Notes: generated from the sequence alone by a model not told the origin. A DNA stretch of 64,000 bases from Procambarus clarkii (GCF_040958095.1 NC_091175.1:25249742-25313741); one strand, 5' to 3'. Positions 43,317 through 55,835 are shown, numbered from the stretch's first letter. Numbers and translations: made by a program.

Positions 43317-44097
43317 TTGTTGTTGTTGTTGTTTTAGATTCAGCTACTCAGAACAATAAGTTCCAGTAGCACGGGCTATGGTGAGCCCGTAAGTGGAGGC
43401 TCTTTGGAGTCATTAGCTGTATCAGTGGCTGATACTAGAGATCTGGAGATGGATGTGGGTCATCATGATGGTTTTCAGCTTGGAGGGCTGACTATACCAG
43501 TTATGGAGCTGGTGGGATTAGTGTAGACCTCTAGGTTTTCCGTTTTTTTCTTTGCCTGCGACTTTGGGTGAGCAGTGCTGACGTTGGAGTTTGGTGACCT
43601 GGCCTACATGAGAAAGTCTTGAACCGTGTATGTGTCGTATTTGTGATGCAGCGGTGGACCTCCTACTATGATTTCCTCGTCTGAGGAGTCCTTAACCTCC
43701 GTAGTGGGCGTTTTTGTCTTTCGCCTCGCAGCCTTCGGTGGGCTTAGGTGTCGTTGATAGGTGGTTGTAGCTATTTCAGGAGTGCTGGTGGTGCTGTTAT
43801 CGTTTGTAGACAGCACGTCTGCTAGCGCGGCTGCTGAGATAGTGATGGTAGGAGTGTTGGGAGCTGGAGAAGGAATTACCTCTGTTTGTGTCGCCCGGGT
43901 CATGGGCGGTTCTGGAGTCGGTGTTGAAGTTGACCGCATGGTCGTCCTGGTGGTAGTCTCCGGAGTGGTAGTGGAGGCAGTGAGATTTACGCTAGTGGCT
44001 ATGATGGGGGCCAGGCCATTGTCTATGTATAATGCATTTAGTTCACTGACAAAGCGCTGGTTGTCTAGTCCTGCTAGCCTTTCCGCTAGTCTAACAA
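43317..44097 (-). mobile_element. 5'-truncated retroelement with Thr/Pro-rich ORF and (AAC)n tail
   Basis: On minus: an open frame (to 43604), ~290 bp of 3' region with gctcaccatagcccgtgcta and gagtagctgaatctaaaac, then (AAC)n at 43317-43331. That 3' end recurs widely in decapod DNA as far as I remember. No RT lies between the ORF and the tail, so this is a non-autonomous element or a LINE with an unusual 3' ORF. The 5' junction with an old CR1 relic is at about 44098. Confidence 0.55.

Positions 44098-44107
<10 letters not shown>
43604..44107 (-). CDS. Thr/Pro/Ser-rich protein fragment, unrecognised
   Basis: 167 codons, but the ATG (44107) and the next residues derive from the adjoining CR1 relic. 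Element-derived coding starts at about [17 protein letters not shown] short helical start is followed by ~100 residues of Thr/Pro/Ser ([19 protein letters not shown]), a basic patch ([12 protein letters not shown]), an acidic DSSDEEI, and the C-terminus TYTVQDFLM. No domain is recognised. The low-complexity middle could be mucin-like or a disordered linker. Confidence 0.4.
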
Positions 44108-44335
<228 letters not shown>

Positions 44336-45691
44336 CTAGCAGTACCCGGCCACGTGTTGCTGTGGTTCAGCAACAGCAACCTTCCTTGTCCCCCAGTCCT
44401 CCCCACCATTCCCCTACTCCACTATCCCCTCTTCCTTCCCACCTAGCCCCTTTTCCCTGTCCCTTTGTCCTCCCCTCCATTCTCCATTCCCCCATCCCCA
44501 CTATCCCAAACTCCCTCGTCCTTCCCCCCTCCCTTGTCCCCTCGTCCTCCCCACCATCTCTCACTTCCGTCCCCACCATTCCCCACTCCCTCATCTGATG
44601 CCTTCCCAAATGGTCTGATGTTCCCATCAGAAAATTGGGAACATCAAGTGATCTGATGTTTCCATCACTGAAATATAAGAAAAACAGTTAAAAAATAAAA
44701 TGAAAATATGAAAAATATATAAAAATAAACTATTGTCACGAAATGAACGGTCTGGTAAACAACACAGCTCAATTCCAACGCAATTCACACAAAATAATTA
44801 AATAAAAATTAAAATAATTCAAAATCAATGAAAATTAAATTGATCAATGCAATCAGAAACATTGAAATGGAATTGTAACATATCTTGTATAGCATGTATA
44901 TGTTGATCTTACATGCAACACGCTGTTTTTCAAGAAAAGCATAGTTTACCTGTCACAGGTGTGGCATCAATAATTATATTTACGAAAAGAACGGTATGGT
45001 AAAAATACAGCTCAATTCCAATACAATGTAGCACAAAATAATTCACTAAAAATAAAATGAATCAAAATCTATGAAAATAAAATTTATCAATGCAATCAGA
45101 AACATTGAAATGGAATTCATGATATATTTATTATAGAGTGCATGTTGTCATTATGTGCAACAGATGGCCCTGTTTTTCAAAAACGCATGTTTTTACCTGT
45201 CACAAGGATGGCATATATATAGTAGGTATAAAAAGAGGCGACTTCGAATGCAGCGCTGTGTCAAAATTTCAAAGCAATTGGTGAAGAACTTTCAGATTCC
45301 AGTATATGTTGCCCTTGCGTCCAACAGATGGCACTGGTTTTTTTTAAAGCATGTTTTTTCCTGTCCCAGGCGAGGCATTTATATAGCAGATATATAAAAA
45401 GTACCACGTATTCGATTGCAACGTTGTATCAAAATTTCAAAGCAATCGGTAAAGAGGTTTCGAAGACTTTCCTCCCATGAAAAACACATGAAAAGATATA
45501 GTTTATAAAAAAAGCATGTTTTTTCCCGTCACAGAGGTGACATCTATATAAGATGTATATATAAACCCGCTCGGATGCAAATGGAACGTTGTGTGAAAAT
45601 TTGAAAGCAATCGGTGAAGAACTTTCTGAGATTAGCGATTTTGAACAAACGAACATTTTCATTTTTATTTATATAGATATACATATATATG
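44336..45691 (+). repeat. Composite tandem repeat, unit 1 (~1.36 kb)
   Basis: It opens ctagcagtacccggccacgtg, then a C-rich pyrimidine tract (about 44385-44595), then tctgatgtt(t/c)ccatcactgaaatataag, an A-rich block with gaaatgaacggt(a/c)tggtaaacaacacagctcaattcc, then three ~168-bp subrepeats with 'caaagcaat(c/t)ggt(g/a)aaga' at about 45270, 45437 and 45603. It closes agcgattttgaacaaacgaacatt...atttatatag. No coding potential is supported; short frames here are low-complexity shadows. Confidence 0.78.
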
Positions 45692-46319
45692 CTAGCAGTA
45701 CCCGGCCACACGTTAGCCAGGTACTGCTGGCATATATTCCTGTCCCGTGGAACCTTCCCTGTCCCCCCAGTCCCCTCCACATTTCCCCCCCTTCACCAGT
45801 CTCCTCGGCCTCCCAACCATTCCCCCCTCCACCATCCCCTCTTCCTTCCCACCATGCCCCACTCCCCTGTACATTTCGCCTCCCAACCATTCTCCATTTC
45901 CCCCTCCCCTCGTCCCCACCATCCCAAACTCCCCTGTCCCATCGTCCTTCCCCACCATTATCCCCCTCCCTTGTTCCCTCGTCCTCCTCACCATCTCTCA
46001 CTTCCGTTCCCTCGTCATCCCTCATTACCTCGTCCGATGCCTTCCCAAATAGTCTGATGTTTCCATAAAAAATTGGGAACATCAAATGATCTGATGTTCC
46101 CATCACTGAAATATAAGAACAAAAATTAAAAATAAACGAAATATAAGTTAAAAAATGAAATGAAAATAAGAAAAAGTACAAAACTAAACAATACTCACGA
46201 AATGAACGGTATGGTAAACAACACAGCTCAATTCCTACGCAATTTACACAAAATAATTAAATCAAAATGATAATAAATCAAAATCTATGAAAATTCAATT
46301 GATCAATGCAATCAGAAAC
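45692..46319 (+). repeat. Composite tandem repeat, unit 2, first part
   Basis: Same opening (ctagcagtacccggccacacg), C-rich tract (45760-46030) and A-rich block. It is interrupted at tgcaatcagaaa by the full-length LINE. It resumes at 51995, is interrupted again at 52739, and finishes at 54511-54598. Confidence 0.78.
46308..46319. repeat. 12-bp TSD of the full-length LINE, 3' side
   Basis: TGCAATCAGAAA, repeated at 51995-52006. The next bases on plus are the T-rich (poly(A)) end of the element. Confidence 0.88.
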
Positions 46320-46409
46320 TTTTTTTTTTTTTTTCTTTTTTTTTGCAGGGATAATCCTGCGCGGGCCCTAAGCCTCTGGCTGGCCCACTAAGTGTTGCTT
46401 GTTTCTGTT

Positions 46410-49400
46410 TTACTTGGGCGGAGGATGAGTATTTATGACTCGTATGGTCGCTTCAGTAAGATTTTGCCATATGTGTTTAACAACTTCCTCTGCTCTGATG
46501 AATCTAAGTTGAAATCTTAACGGGTTTGTAACTGTGCACTGTGTTAGATAATGTTCCAGTGGTCTGTCGGGCAATTCTCCACAGTGTTGACAATTCCTCT
46601 CATCTTCCGGAACCTGTAAGCCTATTTCCCATGCACATGGGTATCCAAGCCTGATGCGATGTAAGTGCACTTCTGTTGTTCTACAGCCCCCTTTCATCAA
46701 ACTAAGTGGTTCGTAGTTGGTTGAATTCTTGTACCAACCCGCAGATCCTGATGTTGCAACTGCTGTGGTGTGGTCACTGTACATCTTTTGCATTGCTCTG
46801 TTTCGAATTACTTTCTTCATCTGGGATAGACTCCGTGGTATGTAAATGTCTACATTTCTACTCTTAGTAGCAAGTTTTGCAGCTTCGTCTGCAATGGTAT
46901 TGCCTATTAGTCCCACATGACTTGGCACCCAGTTGATAAGTACCCGTCGGCCTTGTCGTTTGAGTGCGTGCATGAATGATAAGACATTTGTGATCAGATG
47001 GATGTTATCACATATGTGTTCTTGTTGCAAGGTTTCAATGGCGGTTCTCGAATCTGTATGGATGATAACATGTTGTCGGTGTTCAGCAAGAGCATGTTCC
47101 AAAGCCTTTTGAATGGCTAGCATCTCTGTTTGTAAAGTCGAACACCCATTTGAGAGCCTCCAACTATATACGGAGTTTCCTGCTTTAACTGCAGCTCCGG
47201 TTTCTTGTCCCTGCTGGTCTACTGACCCATCCGTGAAGTAAGTGAAGCTGTCGGATGCCATGTTTGCTTCTATATGCATCTGTGCAATGTTACGTAGCAG
47301 ATGAGGATGTGTCTGGTTCTTCTTTCCTTCAAGAGCCATAATCTTAAAGTCTGCTGGCAGAGATTCCCAAGGGGCTTGTATAACAAAGTCTGCATGTATG
47401 TCGTCGACACCCCTCTCAGTGACTGTGTTTGCCATATCGAACGTATTGATGGTGTTTATCGCACAATGGGTCCACCTGTTGCCATTGGAGGCTCTTCTGT
47501 CCAGAGTTAGTGCTCCTGTGATTATATCTTTAAGTGAACTGATTCTAGGTCTAGTCAATATCTTGGTCAGCATGCACGCAGCAATCCCCTTTACCCTTAT
47601 TTCAATCGACGTTAGCTTTGTTTCTAGTCTTAGGTTCAGTATTTTAGTCCATCTGGGAGCACCTGTTATGATTCGCAATGCATCATTTTGAAGAACCTCA
47701 ACGTTTGCCCACTGACCAGGAGAAAGAGTGAGTAAGGCAGGCGCTGCATAACCAACCAGGGAACGAACGGCGTGTATGTAAAACATTCTCAACACTCTGT
47801 GTCCCGCTCATAGACGGGGCCCTGTGATTGCTCTCATTATATTTATTCGTGACTTTGCTCTCTCCTTTAGATATTGAATTTGCTTATTGAATGTCATTTT
47901 AAAATCAATCCACACTCCGAGATATCGATATTGTGTAACCCACTGAAGGTTAATGTCTTGAATGCGTAGGTGCCTGTCTGGAGTGTTGCCACCTAGTCTC
48001 ATCGCCTTAGACTCCTGTGCAGATATTTTTAGCCCTAAAACACTGCATTCAGATGTCACTTTATCTAAAGCACCTTGAGCTTTATTTAGAAGTGAAGGAC
48101 CTGTAATGACTAATGCTATATCATCAGCATAGCTTAGCAATTTAACCCTTTCTGGAAAGGTCATGGTAACAAGGTTTTCCATAAGGATGTTAAAAAGACT
48201 AGGACTGAGAACTCCTCCTTGTGGAGTCCCATTCTCGTGCAAGTGGTAGTCCGACACTTGTCCTTGCAACTTTACTCTGGCATACCTGTGACTTAGGTTA
48301 TCTTGAATCCATGCTAGCATTTTCCCCTTCACACCTTTTTTTAACTAAGGTGTGTAGTATTGCTTGCGGGCTTGCAAGTTCAAACGCTTTTTCTAGATCA
48401 AGGAAGACCACTATAGCTGGATCCGAGTTAACTGTTCCTAGTAATGTTGCTATGCAGTTTGCAGTACCTACTCCTTTAGTGAAGCCAAATATGTGTTTAT
48501 GAAGGTCTCCAGTCTTCCACAGTAGCCTATTTAAGACCATCCGTTCTGCAGTTTTACTAATGCATGATGTTAATGAAATGGGTCTGTAATTGCCAGGTTC
48601 TTTCGGCTTAGGAATCGGTATGATGTCTGCTTTCTTCCAAGAGGGCGGTAGTTTGCCTTGCTGCCAAGATGCATTGATGACGTCCAATATTCCTCGTTCT
48701 CCAGCAGGACCTGCATGTGCGATCATTGAGTATGTAATGTTATCAGCACCTGGTGCAGTGTCCTTACCACCTTTTTTGGCTTTGCTTAGTTCCTGTTCGG
48801 TGAAGGGACAGTCACATTCGTCATTTATAGCTATGCCCTCATGAATGACTGTCATCCTCTCTTGTTTTAATTGTACTTGCTGCCTTCGGACCATTGCAGG
48901 AAGCTGATATGAAGCTGTTCTTTCTGCAAAGTGGAGAGCAAGTCGCTCAGCCTCCTGCAATGGTTGAATACATGCTTGTGGCCGGGCTGGACGACCTGAT
49001 ATAGTTTTAATCTGACCCCATATCTTGCCAAGACCACTATGTTCATTTAGAGTTTGACACCACTCAAACCATCTTGCCTCCTTTACTTCTCTAGAAACTT
49101 GTCTTGCTTCAGATATCACCGCTCGTAGCAGAGTTCTTCCTTCTGGTGTGGGGTTTCTCTTTAGATGTTTTCTGAAGATGTTGACTCTGTGGTTCTGTTC
49201 CTTAACTTCATTACTATAGAACCAATAGTTCTTTCGTTTTGTGTTACCAGTGATAATGATTGGAAAAGCTTTGTTTGCAGCAGCTGCAACGGCTTCCTGC
49301 AGATTGGTCTCGTGTATGTTCAAATCCTCAGGTGGCGTGTACGTTGCATACCATTTATCAAGTTCTTCTTGGTATACATTCCAATTGGCTTTCCCTAAAT

Positions 49401-50109
49401 TCCACCGAGGCTGCGCAGGTGGTGTAGGAGGTCGTGCCAGGTTTAGTGTCGTGACAGTAGCATAGTGGTCACTGGTGATCACCGGGTCTACTTCCCACTT
49501 CGCCTGTTGCTGGAGTGCTGTTGAAATGAATGTAAGATCAAGGGAACCTCCCAGAATGTGAGTGGGTTCCCCAGTGTTGAGAAGTGTAATTTCAGGTACT
49601 TCTCGCAGAGCTGCAGCTAAATGGCGCCCATCTGCATTGGCTGGCCCACTTGCACCTAACTCTGGATGATGAGCATTAAAATCTCCAGCAATAATTACAT
49701 TTTCCTGCGTGGCCAAGGCAAGCACTGCCTCTGCTTCTAGTTTACGTCTAGGGGGCTTGTAGACGTTGTAAATGAGGAGCTCAAAATTAGCCATATTCAC
49801 TGTAACTGCTAATACCTCTACTCCATCCCCACATGAAACTGAGTCTATTTTCTTGCTGGGTATGGTGTTTCTGACTAGGGTCATTAATCCTCTTAGTCTC
49901 CCCCGCTCATACGGTAGAACATAGTGCTGATATCCAGCTAATCTGAAGGATTTCGTGGCTGGGAAAAGAGTTTCTTCCAAAACGATTATATCTGCCTTCG
50001 TGCTGATTGCAGCCTCCTGAAGTGTGTGTTTTTTATTTCCAAGACCTTGTATGTTCCACTGCAGAATTCGTAATGGCCAGACCATAATCTGTGCATAACT
50101 GTGGTCCAT
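46410..50109 (-). pseudogene. LINE ORF2: EN-RT-RNase H, two lesions
   Basis: ATG 50109 (MDHSYAQIM). EN: LQWNIQG (Asn), VLEETLF (Glu), NVYKPPR, IAGDFNAHHPE, TSDHYAT. RT: GNYRPISLTS, VFLDLEKAFELASP (motif A), then a frameshift at the A7 tract 48336-48342; TPQGGVLSPSLFN (B), LSYADDIAL (YADD), RYLGVWID. The frame is stopped by TGA at 47810-47808, where the sister copy at 52743-54423 has GGA. It then continues in the same frame: RNase H YFTDGSVDQQG, LQTEMLAIQ, IHTDSRTAIETL, WVPSHVGLIGNTIADEAAK, and C-terminal CQHCGELPDRPLEHYLTQC. All catalytic residues are present across the breaks. Confidence 0.85.
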
Positions 50110-50142
50110 CGCTATGTTGTTGGAAGTGCTGCAGGTCGGACT

Positions 50143-51911
50143 TCATTGATTGTTCGTGGTCATCCCCGGCATTGTTGGAATCTGTGCATAACTGTGGTCC
50201 ATCACTTTGTTGTTGGTATTGCTGCAAGTCGGACTGCATTGATTGCTCGTGGCCGTTTCTTGTGTTGGTGGAACCTGTGCATCTCTGCTGTTCAATACGT
50301 CCTTGTTGGCGTTGCTGCATATCAGACTGCATTGGCTGTTGTTGTCTGTCTCCTGTGTTGGAAGATGCTGTTGATCGTGGGTGGTCACTGCTTCTTGCAG
50401 TTGCGTTTGTGAATGTTGATGTTCCGGTGTCTTGACTATCCGACTGTTGTTGGTAGTCAGTATGTCCAAGTTGCGTTGTTTGTCCTCTTGTGCTCCATTC
50501 CGTCGGAGACTGTCTATTTCTCGTGGAACTGTGGTCTGCTGCACGATCTTGTCCATTATCACACAAGTGATGTCTTGAGTCTGTTGCTGTGAGGCGTTCT
50601 GCGTCATCTGTAGGCAATTGATAATGGTCTCTGCCATGATCTTCACGATGGTTTTCAGCTGGACCTCGGTAAAACTGTATAGCTGGTGAGCAGATTCCGA
50701 AAGGAAGTGTTTTCTGCTCTTTTGCATGTGCTGTACCTCTGCAACACTTTCGTGTAATGTCTGATTCGGAATTAACAGATTCGGGAAATTTTGCTCTGTG
50801 AGAGCGGGTGGCTGTTGTGGCTGTGCACGAGTGTTCCAGACGTTGGTGTTGGTGTATGTATCGCTGGGCAGTGTGTTGATCCTGGCCTGAGCTGTCTGCA
50901 CTTTTATTTCCGTGCAGAGCAGGTTGTGCTCCAGGCATGATGTTTGCCTCCACAATTTGGACATTTGGCTGTTGTGGTCTGGTTTGCCTTGTGCTTGGCA
51001 ATACAGTCTTTGGTTGGATGTCTCAGGCTGCACACTCCGCACCTCTCCTGTCCTGTGCAGCGTGACTGATGGTGGCCGTATTTCTGACACCTGAAGCAGC
51101 GTAGCAGTTCCGGGACGTATGGCCTCTGTCGGTATGTTCCCCAATTTCCAAGACTGAATGTTTCTGGCACAGGTCCCATGACGGTCACCAGAACCTGACG
51201 CGTCGCTGCCTTGTCTACCTTTGTGCGGCAACGTTCCGCATTCAGGATTTGCTTGTGTTCTAGTACTGGATCCAGGGGAAAGTCGATTGGGTATCCCAAA
51301 AGCACGACTCGTGTGCGTCTTTCTGAAGGGTCCAGCTTTAAAAAGCATACAGGTTTCCCTTGCAGGACTCTTACCTTCTCTAAGTAATGTGCAGTCTGTT
51401 GGTCTTGTGGTGTCATTATTATTTCTCCCTTCAGGTTGACTGTAATGGAAAGTTTGAGCTCCGGTTGTTCTTTTTCCATTGCCGTGACTACTCCATATGC
51501 TGTAGGAAAGTGGTCTGTCTGCATGATCTTGAATTTTGGAAGATGTGCAGAGGCTGGCGATGTCTGGTGTGAGACTGGTGGTGTCCTCCCCTGTCTCATA
51601 CTGCTGTCCTGCGGCTGGGCTGTGGAGAGAGGAACATTGGCTGACACTGGCTGGTGTGAAACTGGTGGTGCCCTCTCCTGACTCATACCGCCGTCCTGTG
51701 GCTGTGTTGTGGACAGAGAAGCATTGACTGACACTGGCTGGCGTGTGACTGACGCTGTCCTCTCTAGGTCCATTACGTCCGCTGACTTGCTGGTAGAAGC
51801 AAGTGGTAAAGCCTCGATAGCAGTTTTCTTCGGTGCCTGCTGCACATCGGTCCACCGTCCCTCCTCGTCCGAAAGCTGCTTCCATTTCCTCTCGCTCTTA
51901 GCCTTCCCCAT
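50143..51911 (-). pseudogene. LINE ORF1 (Gag-like, three CCHC knuckles), probable frameshift
   Basis: ATG 51911. The N-terminus carries three ~27-residue imperfect repeats (VTRQPVSVNASLSTTQPQD and two similar). A central RRM-like region follows (FPTAYGVVTAMEKEQPELKLSITVNLKG, VCFLKLDPSERRTRVVLLGYPIDF). Then come the zinc knuckles CFRCQKYGHHQSRC, CGVCSLRHPTKDC and CPNCGGKHHAWSTTC. The frame stops at 50904 just after CSARK. The other frame continues with PALTEQNFPNLLIPN, FTEVQLKTIVKIMAETIINCL and four ~28-residue Gln/Thr-rich repeats, to 50143. A shift at ggaaataaaag is needed. Presumed role: binding LINE RNA in the RNP. Confidence 0.8.
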
Positions 51912-51959
51912 GACACTTCACGTAGTGAGAACCGACTCAAACTACCGGAGCGAGCAGGC

Positions 51960-51995
51960 GACACGTCCTCACTGCACGGTAGCTCAGGAGCAACT
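51960..51995 (-). promoter_or_regulatory. Inr/DPE-like internal promoter of the full-length LINE
   Basis: Read on minus, AGTTGCTCC begins the element (the A may belong to the TSD). GGACGTG then falls at +28 to +34, inside cagtgaggacgtgtcgcc. The same arrangement is seen at 37453-37486. This is the downstream-promoter geometry described for jockey and I LINEs. Activity is inferred. Confidence 0.62.
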
Positions 51996-52739
51996 GCAAT
52001 CAGAAATATTGAAATGGAATTGTGACATATTTAGTATAACATGTGTGTTCCTCTTACATGCAACAGACGGCGCTGTTTTTCAAGAAATGCATAGTTTTAA
52101 CTGTAACAGGTGTGGCATCTGCACTTATACTTACGAAATGAGCGGTATGGTAAACAACACAGCTCAATTCCAATACAATGTCACACAAAATAATTCAATA
52201 AAAAATAAAAAAATATCGAAATCTATGAAAATAAAATTATCAATGCAATCGGAAACATTCAAATGGAATTCTTGACATATTTAGTATAGCAGGAATGTTG
52301 GTATTATGTGCAACAGATGGCGCATGTTTTTACCTGTCACAGAGGTGGCATCTATATAGTAGGCATGTAAAAAGACGCGCATATTCGAATGGAACGTTGT
52401 GTCAGAATTTCAAAGCAATCGGTGAAGAACTTTGGGAGATTACAGTGTGTTGCTCTTACATCGAACAGATGGCAATGTTTGTCAAAAAGGCATTTTTTTT
52501 CCGGTCATAGGTAAGGCATGTATATTGTAGGTATATCGAAACACACACGTATTTGAATGCAACGACGTGTCAAAATTTCAAAGCAATCGGTAAAGAGGTT
52601 TTGAAGATTTCTCTCGCATGAAAAACACATGAAAAACACAGTTTTTCAGAAAAAGCATGTTTTTTTCCGTCACAGACATGACATCAGTGTAATATGTATA
52701 TAATAACCTGCTCGGATGCGAATGGAACAGTGTGTGAAA
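51995..52739 (+). repeat. Composite tandem repeat, unit 2, middle part
   Basis: It resumes with the second TSD copy tgcaatcagaaa (51995-52006). It contains the tgacatatttagtatarc...gcaacagatggcgc blocks and subrepeats at about 52410 and 52579. The third subrepeat is cut at gtgtgtgaaa by the truncated LINE. Confidence 0.78.
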
Positions 52740-54510
52740 TTCACTTCTAAATAAAGCTCAAGGTGCTTTCGATAAAGTGACATCTGAATGCAGTGTTTTA
52801 GGGCTAAAAATATCTGCACAGAAGTCTAAGGCAATGAGACTAGGTGGCAACACTCCAGACAGGCACCTACGCATTCAAGACATTAACCTTCAGTGGGTTA
52901 CACGATATCAATATCTCGGAGTGTGGATTGATTTTAAAATGACATTCAATAAGCAAATTCAATATCTAAAGGAGAAAGCAAAATCACGAATAAATATAAT
53001 GAGAGCAATCACAGGGCCCCGTCTAGGAGCGGGACACAGAGTGTTGAGAATGTTTTACATACACGCCGTTCGTTCCCTGGTTGATTATGCAGCACCTGCC
53101 TTACTCACTCTTTCTCCTGGTCAGTGGGCAAACGTTGAGGTTCTTCAAAATGATGCATTGCGAATCATAACAGGTGCTCCCAGATGGACTAAAATACTGA
53201 ACCTAAGACTAGAAACAAAGCTAACGTCGATTGAAATAAGGGTAAAGGGGATTGCTGCGAGCATGCTGACCAAGATATTGACTAGACCTAGAATCAGTTC
53301 ACTTAAAGATATAATCACTGGAGCACTAACTCTGGACAGAAGAGCCTCCAATAGTAACAGGTGGACCCATTGTGCGATAAACACCATCAATATGTTCGAT
53401 ATGGCAAACACAGTCACTGAGAGGGGTGTCGACGACATACATGCAGACTTTGTTATACAAGCCCCTTGGGAATCTCTGCCAGCAGACTTTAAGATGGCTC
53501 TTGAAGGAAAGAAGAACCAGACAAGTCCTCATCTGCTACGTAACATTGCACAGATGCATATAGAAGCAAACATGGCATCCGACAGCTTCACTTACTTCAC
53601 AGATGGGTCAGTAGACCAGCAGGGACAAGAAACCGGAGCTGCAGTTAAAGCAGGAAACTCTGTATATAGTTGGAGGCTCTCAAATGGGTGTTCGACTTTA
53701 CAAACAGAGATGCTAGCCATTCAACAGGCTTTGGAACATGCTCTTGCTGAACACCGACAACATGTTATCATACATACAGATTCGAGAACCGCCACTGAAA
53801 CCTTGCAACGAGGACACATATGTGATAACATCCATCTGATCACAAATGTCTTATCGTTCATGCACACACTCAAACGACAAGGCCGACGGGTACTTATCAA
53901 CTGGGTGCCAAGTCATGTGGGAATAATAGGAAATGACGTTGCAGACGAAGCTGCAAAACTTGCTACTAAGAGGAGAAATGTAGACATTTACATACCACGG
54001 AGTCTATCCCAGATGAAGAAAGTAATTCGAAACAGAGCAATGCAAAAGATGTACAGTGATCATAACACAGCAGTTGCAACATCAGGATCTGCGGCTTGGT
54101 GCAAGAATTCAACCAACTACGAACCACTTAGTTTGATGAAAGGGGGCAGTAGAACAACAGAAGTGCACTTACATCGCATCAGGCTTGGATACCCATGTGC
54201 ATGGGAAATAGGCTTACAGGTTCCGGAAGATGAGAGGAAATGTCAACACTGTGGAGAAATGCCCGACAGACCACTGGAACATTATCTAACACAGTGCACA
54301 GTTACAAACCCGTTAAGATTTCAACTTAGATTCAACAGAGCAGAAGAAGTTGTTAAACACATATGGCAAAATCTTACTGAAGCGACCATACGAGTCATAA
54401 ATACTCATCCTCCGCCCAAGTAAACCAGAATCAAGGAACACTTAGTGGGCCAGCTAGAGGCTTAGGGCCCAGCGCAGGATTATCCTTGCAAAAAAAAAAA
54501 AAAAAAAAAA
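52740..54510 (+). mobile_element. 5'-truncated copy of the same LINE with TSD and poly(A)
   Basis: It is flanked by gtgtgtgaaa (52730-52739 and 54511-54520; an extra A may belong to either side). It contains the C-terminal RT and RNase H part of ORF2, ~65 bp 3' UTR (gggccagctagaggcttagg) and 21 A's. It is in opposite orientation to the full-length copy, within the same unit of the composite array. Confidence 0.88.
52743..54423 (+). CDS. LINE ORF2 C-terminal half: RT thumb, RNase H, zinc-knuckle-like motif (partial)
   Basis: It is open for about 560 codons from LLNKAQGAFDKV to IRVINTHPPPK-stop. The start is an insertion junction, so there is no initiator. RT palm motifs A-C are missing. RNase H is complete: YFTDGSVDQQGQE (Asp), TLQTEMLAIQQAL (Glu), IIHTDSRTATETL (Asp), WVPSHVGIIGNDVADEAAK (His...Asp). 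It ends with CQHCGEMPDRPLEHYLTQC. It shows the undamaged reading at the two places where the full copy is broken or altered (GGA for TGA; no extra Ile before MALEGKK). It is non-functional as an element but useful as a reference. Confidence 0.85.
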
Positions 54511-54598
54511 GTGTGTGAAAATTTCAAAGCAATCGATGAAGAACTTTCGGAGATTAGCGATTTTGAACAAACGAACATTTCCATTTTTATTTATATAG
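54511..54598 (+). repeat. Composite tandem repeat, unit 2, last part
   Basis: Rest of the third subrepeat (caaagcaatcgatgaagaac at about 54527) and the unit end agcgattttgaacaaacgaacatt...ttatatagac. Confidence 0.78.
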
Positions 54599-55835
54599 AC
54601 TAGCTGTACCCGGCCACGCGTTGCTGTGGCTCAGGAATGCATGTGTGTTGCTGAGCCACAGCAACCTTCCCGTCTCCCAGTCCTCTCCACCGTTCCCCAT
54701 GCCCCGTCCCCTCCTCCTCCCCCCCCATCTCCCACTCCCCCATTCCCTCATCCTCCCATACATTCCCCCCTCCCCCTTCCCCTCGTCCTTTCCACCAACC
54801 CCCTCACTCCTCTGTCCCCTTGTCCTCTTCACAGTTCTCCATTCCCCTATCCCCACCATCCCCAACTGCCCCGTCCCCTCGTCCTCCCCACTATTACACC
54901 CTCCCCTGTCTCCTCGTCCTCCCCCAAATCCCCCACTCCCGTCCCCCTTGTCCTCCCCAACATTTCCCACTCCCTCGTTCGATGCATTCCCAAACGATCT
55001 AATGACACCATCAGAAAATTAAGAACATCAAATGATCTGATGTTCCCATCACTGAAATATAAGAAAAACAGATAAAAAACGAAATGAAAAACAATAAAAA
55101 AATAAAAAAATAAACTATACTCAGGAAATGAACGGTTTGTTAAACAACACAGCTCAATTTCATTGCAATGTCACACAAAATAAATTAAATCAAAATGAAA
55201 ATAAATCAAAATTTCTGAAAATTAATTTATCAATGCAATCGGAAACATTGAAATGGAATCGTAACATATTTAGTATAGTGTGAGTTGCTATTACGTGCAA
55301 CAGATGGTGCTGTTTTACAAAAAAACGTTTTTACATGTCACAGATGTGGCATCTATATAGTCGGTATATAAAAATACGAGTGTATTCGAATGGAACGTTG
55401 TATCAAATTTTCAAAGCAGTCGATGAAGAACTTTTGGAGATTTCAGCGTGTGTTGCTCTTACGTCCAACAGTTGGCACTGTTGAAAAAAATAACACGATT
55501 TTTCCAGTCACAGGTGTGGCATGCATATAGGAGGTATAAAAACACGCGCCTATTCGAATGCAACTTTGTGTCAAAATTTCAAAGCAATCGGTAAAGAGGT
55601 TTCGAAGATTTCCCTCCCATGAGAATCACATGAAAAAATATAGTTTATAAAAAAAAGTATGTTTTTCCCATCACAAATTTGACATCTATATAATATGTAT
55701 ATATATAAACCCGCTCGGATGCGAATGGAACGTAGTGTGAAAATTTGAAAGCAATCGGTGAAGAACTTTCTGAGATTAGCGATTTTGAACAAACGAACAT
55801 TTTCATTTTTATTTATATAGATATACATATATATG
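54599..55835 (+). repeat. Composite tandem repeat, unit 3 (~1.24 kb)
   Basis: It opens ctagctgtacccggccacgcg with a C-rich tract (54680-54990) and A-rich block, and has three subrepeats with 'caaagca(a/g)tcg' at about 55414, 55580 and 55748. It is the only uninterrupted unit besides unit 1. A short extra inverted 'ttgctgtggctcag' / 'ctgagccacagcaa' pair (54622-54663) makes a hairpin near its start. Confidence 0.78.

Larger units (their letters stand above)
46320..51994 (-). mobile_element. Full-length RT-RNase H LINE (5675 bp), I-like
   Basis: It is bounded by a 12-bp target duplication. Minus-strand order: 83-bp 5' UTR with Inr/GGACGTG promoter, ORF1 (from 51911), ORF2 (from 50109), a 3' UTR of ~65 bp and poly(A) (46320-46344). 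ORF1 with three CCHC knuckles plus EN-RT-RNase H points to the I group of LINEs. ORF1 carries one probable frameshift. ORF2 carries one frameshift in an A7 run and one nonsense codon. It is complete in structure but not autonomous as assembled. Confidence 0.87.

Noticed and set aside
50033..51001. 322-codon Gln/His-rich minus ORF
   Set aside because: It overlaps the ORF1 C-terminal frame that has the PALTEQNFPNLL region. The alternate frame is a composition shadow.
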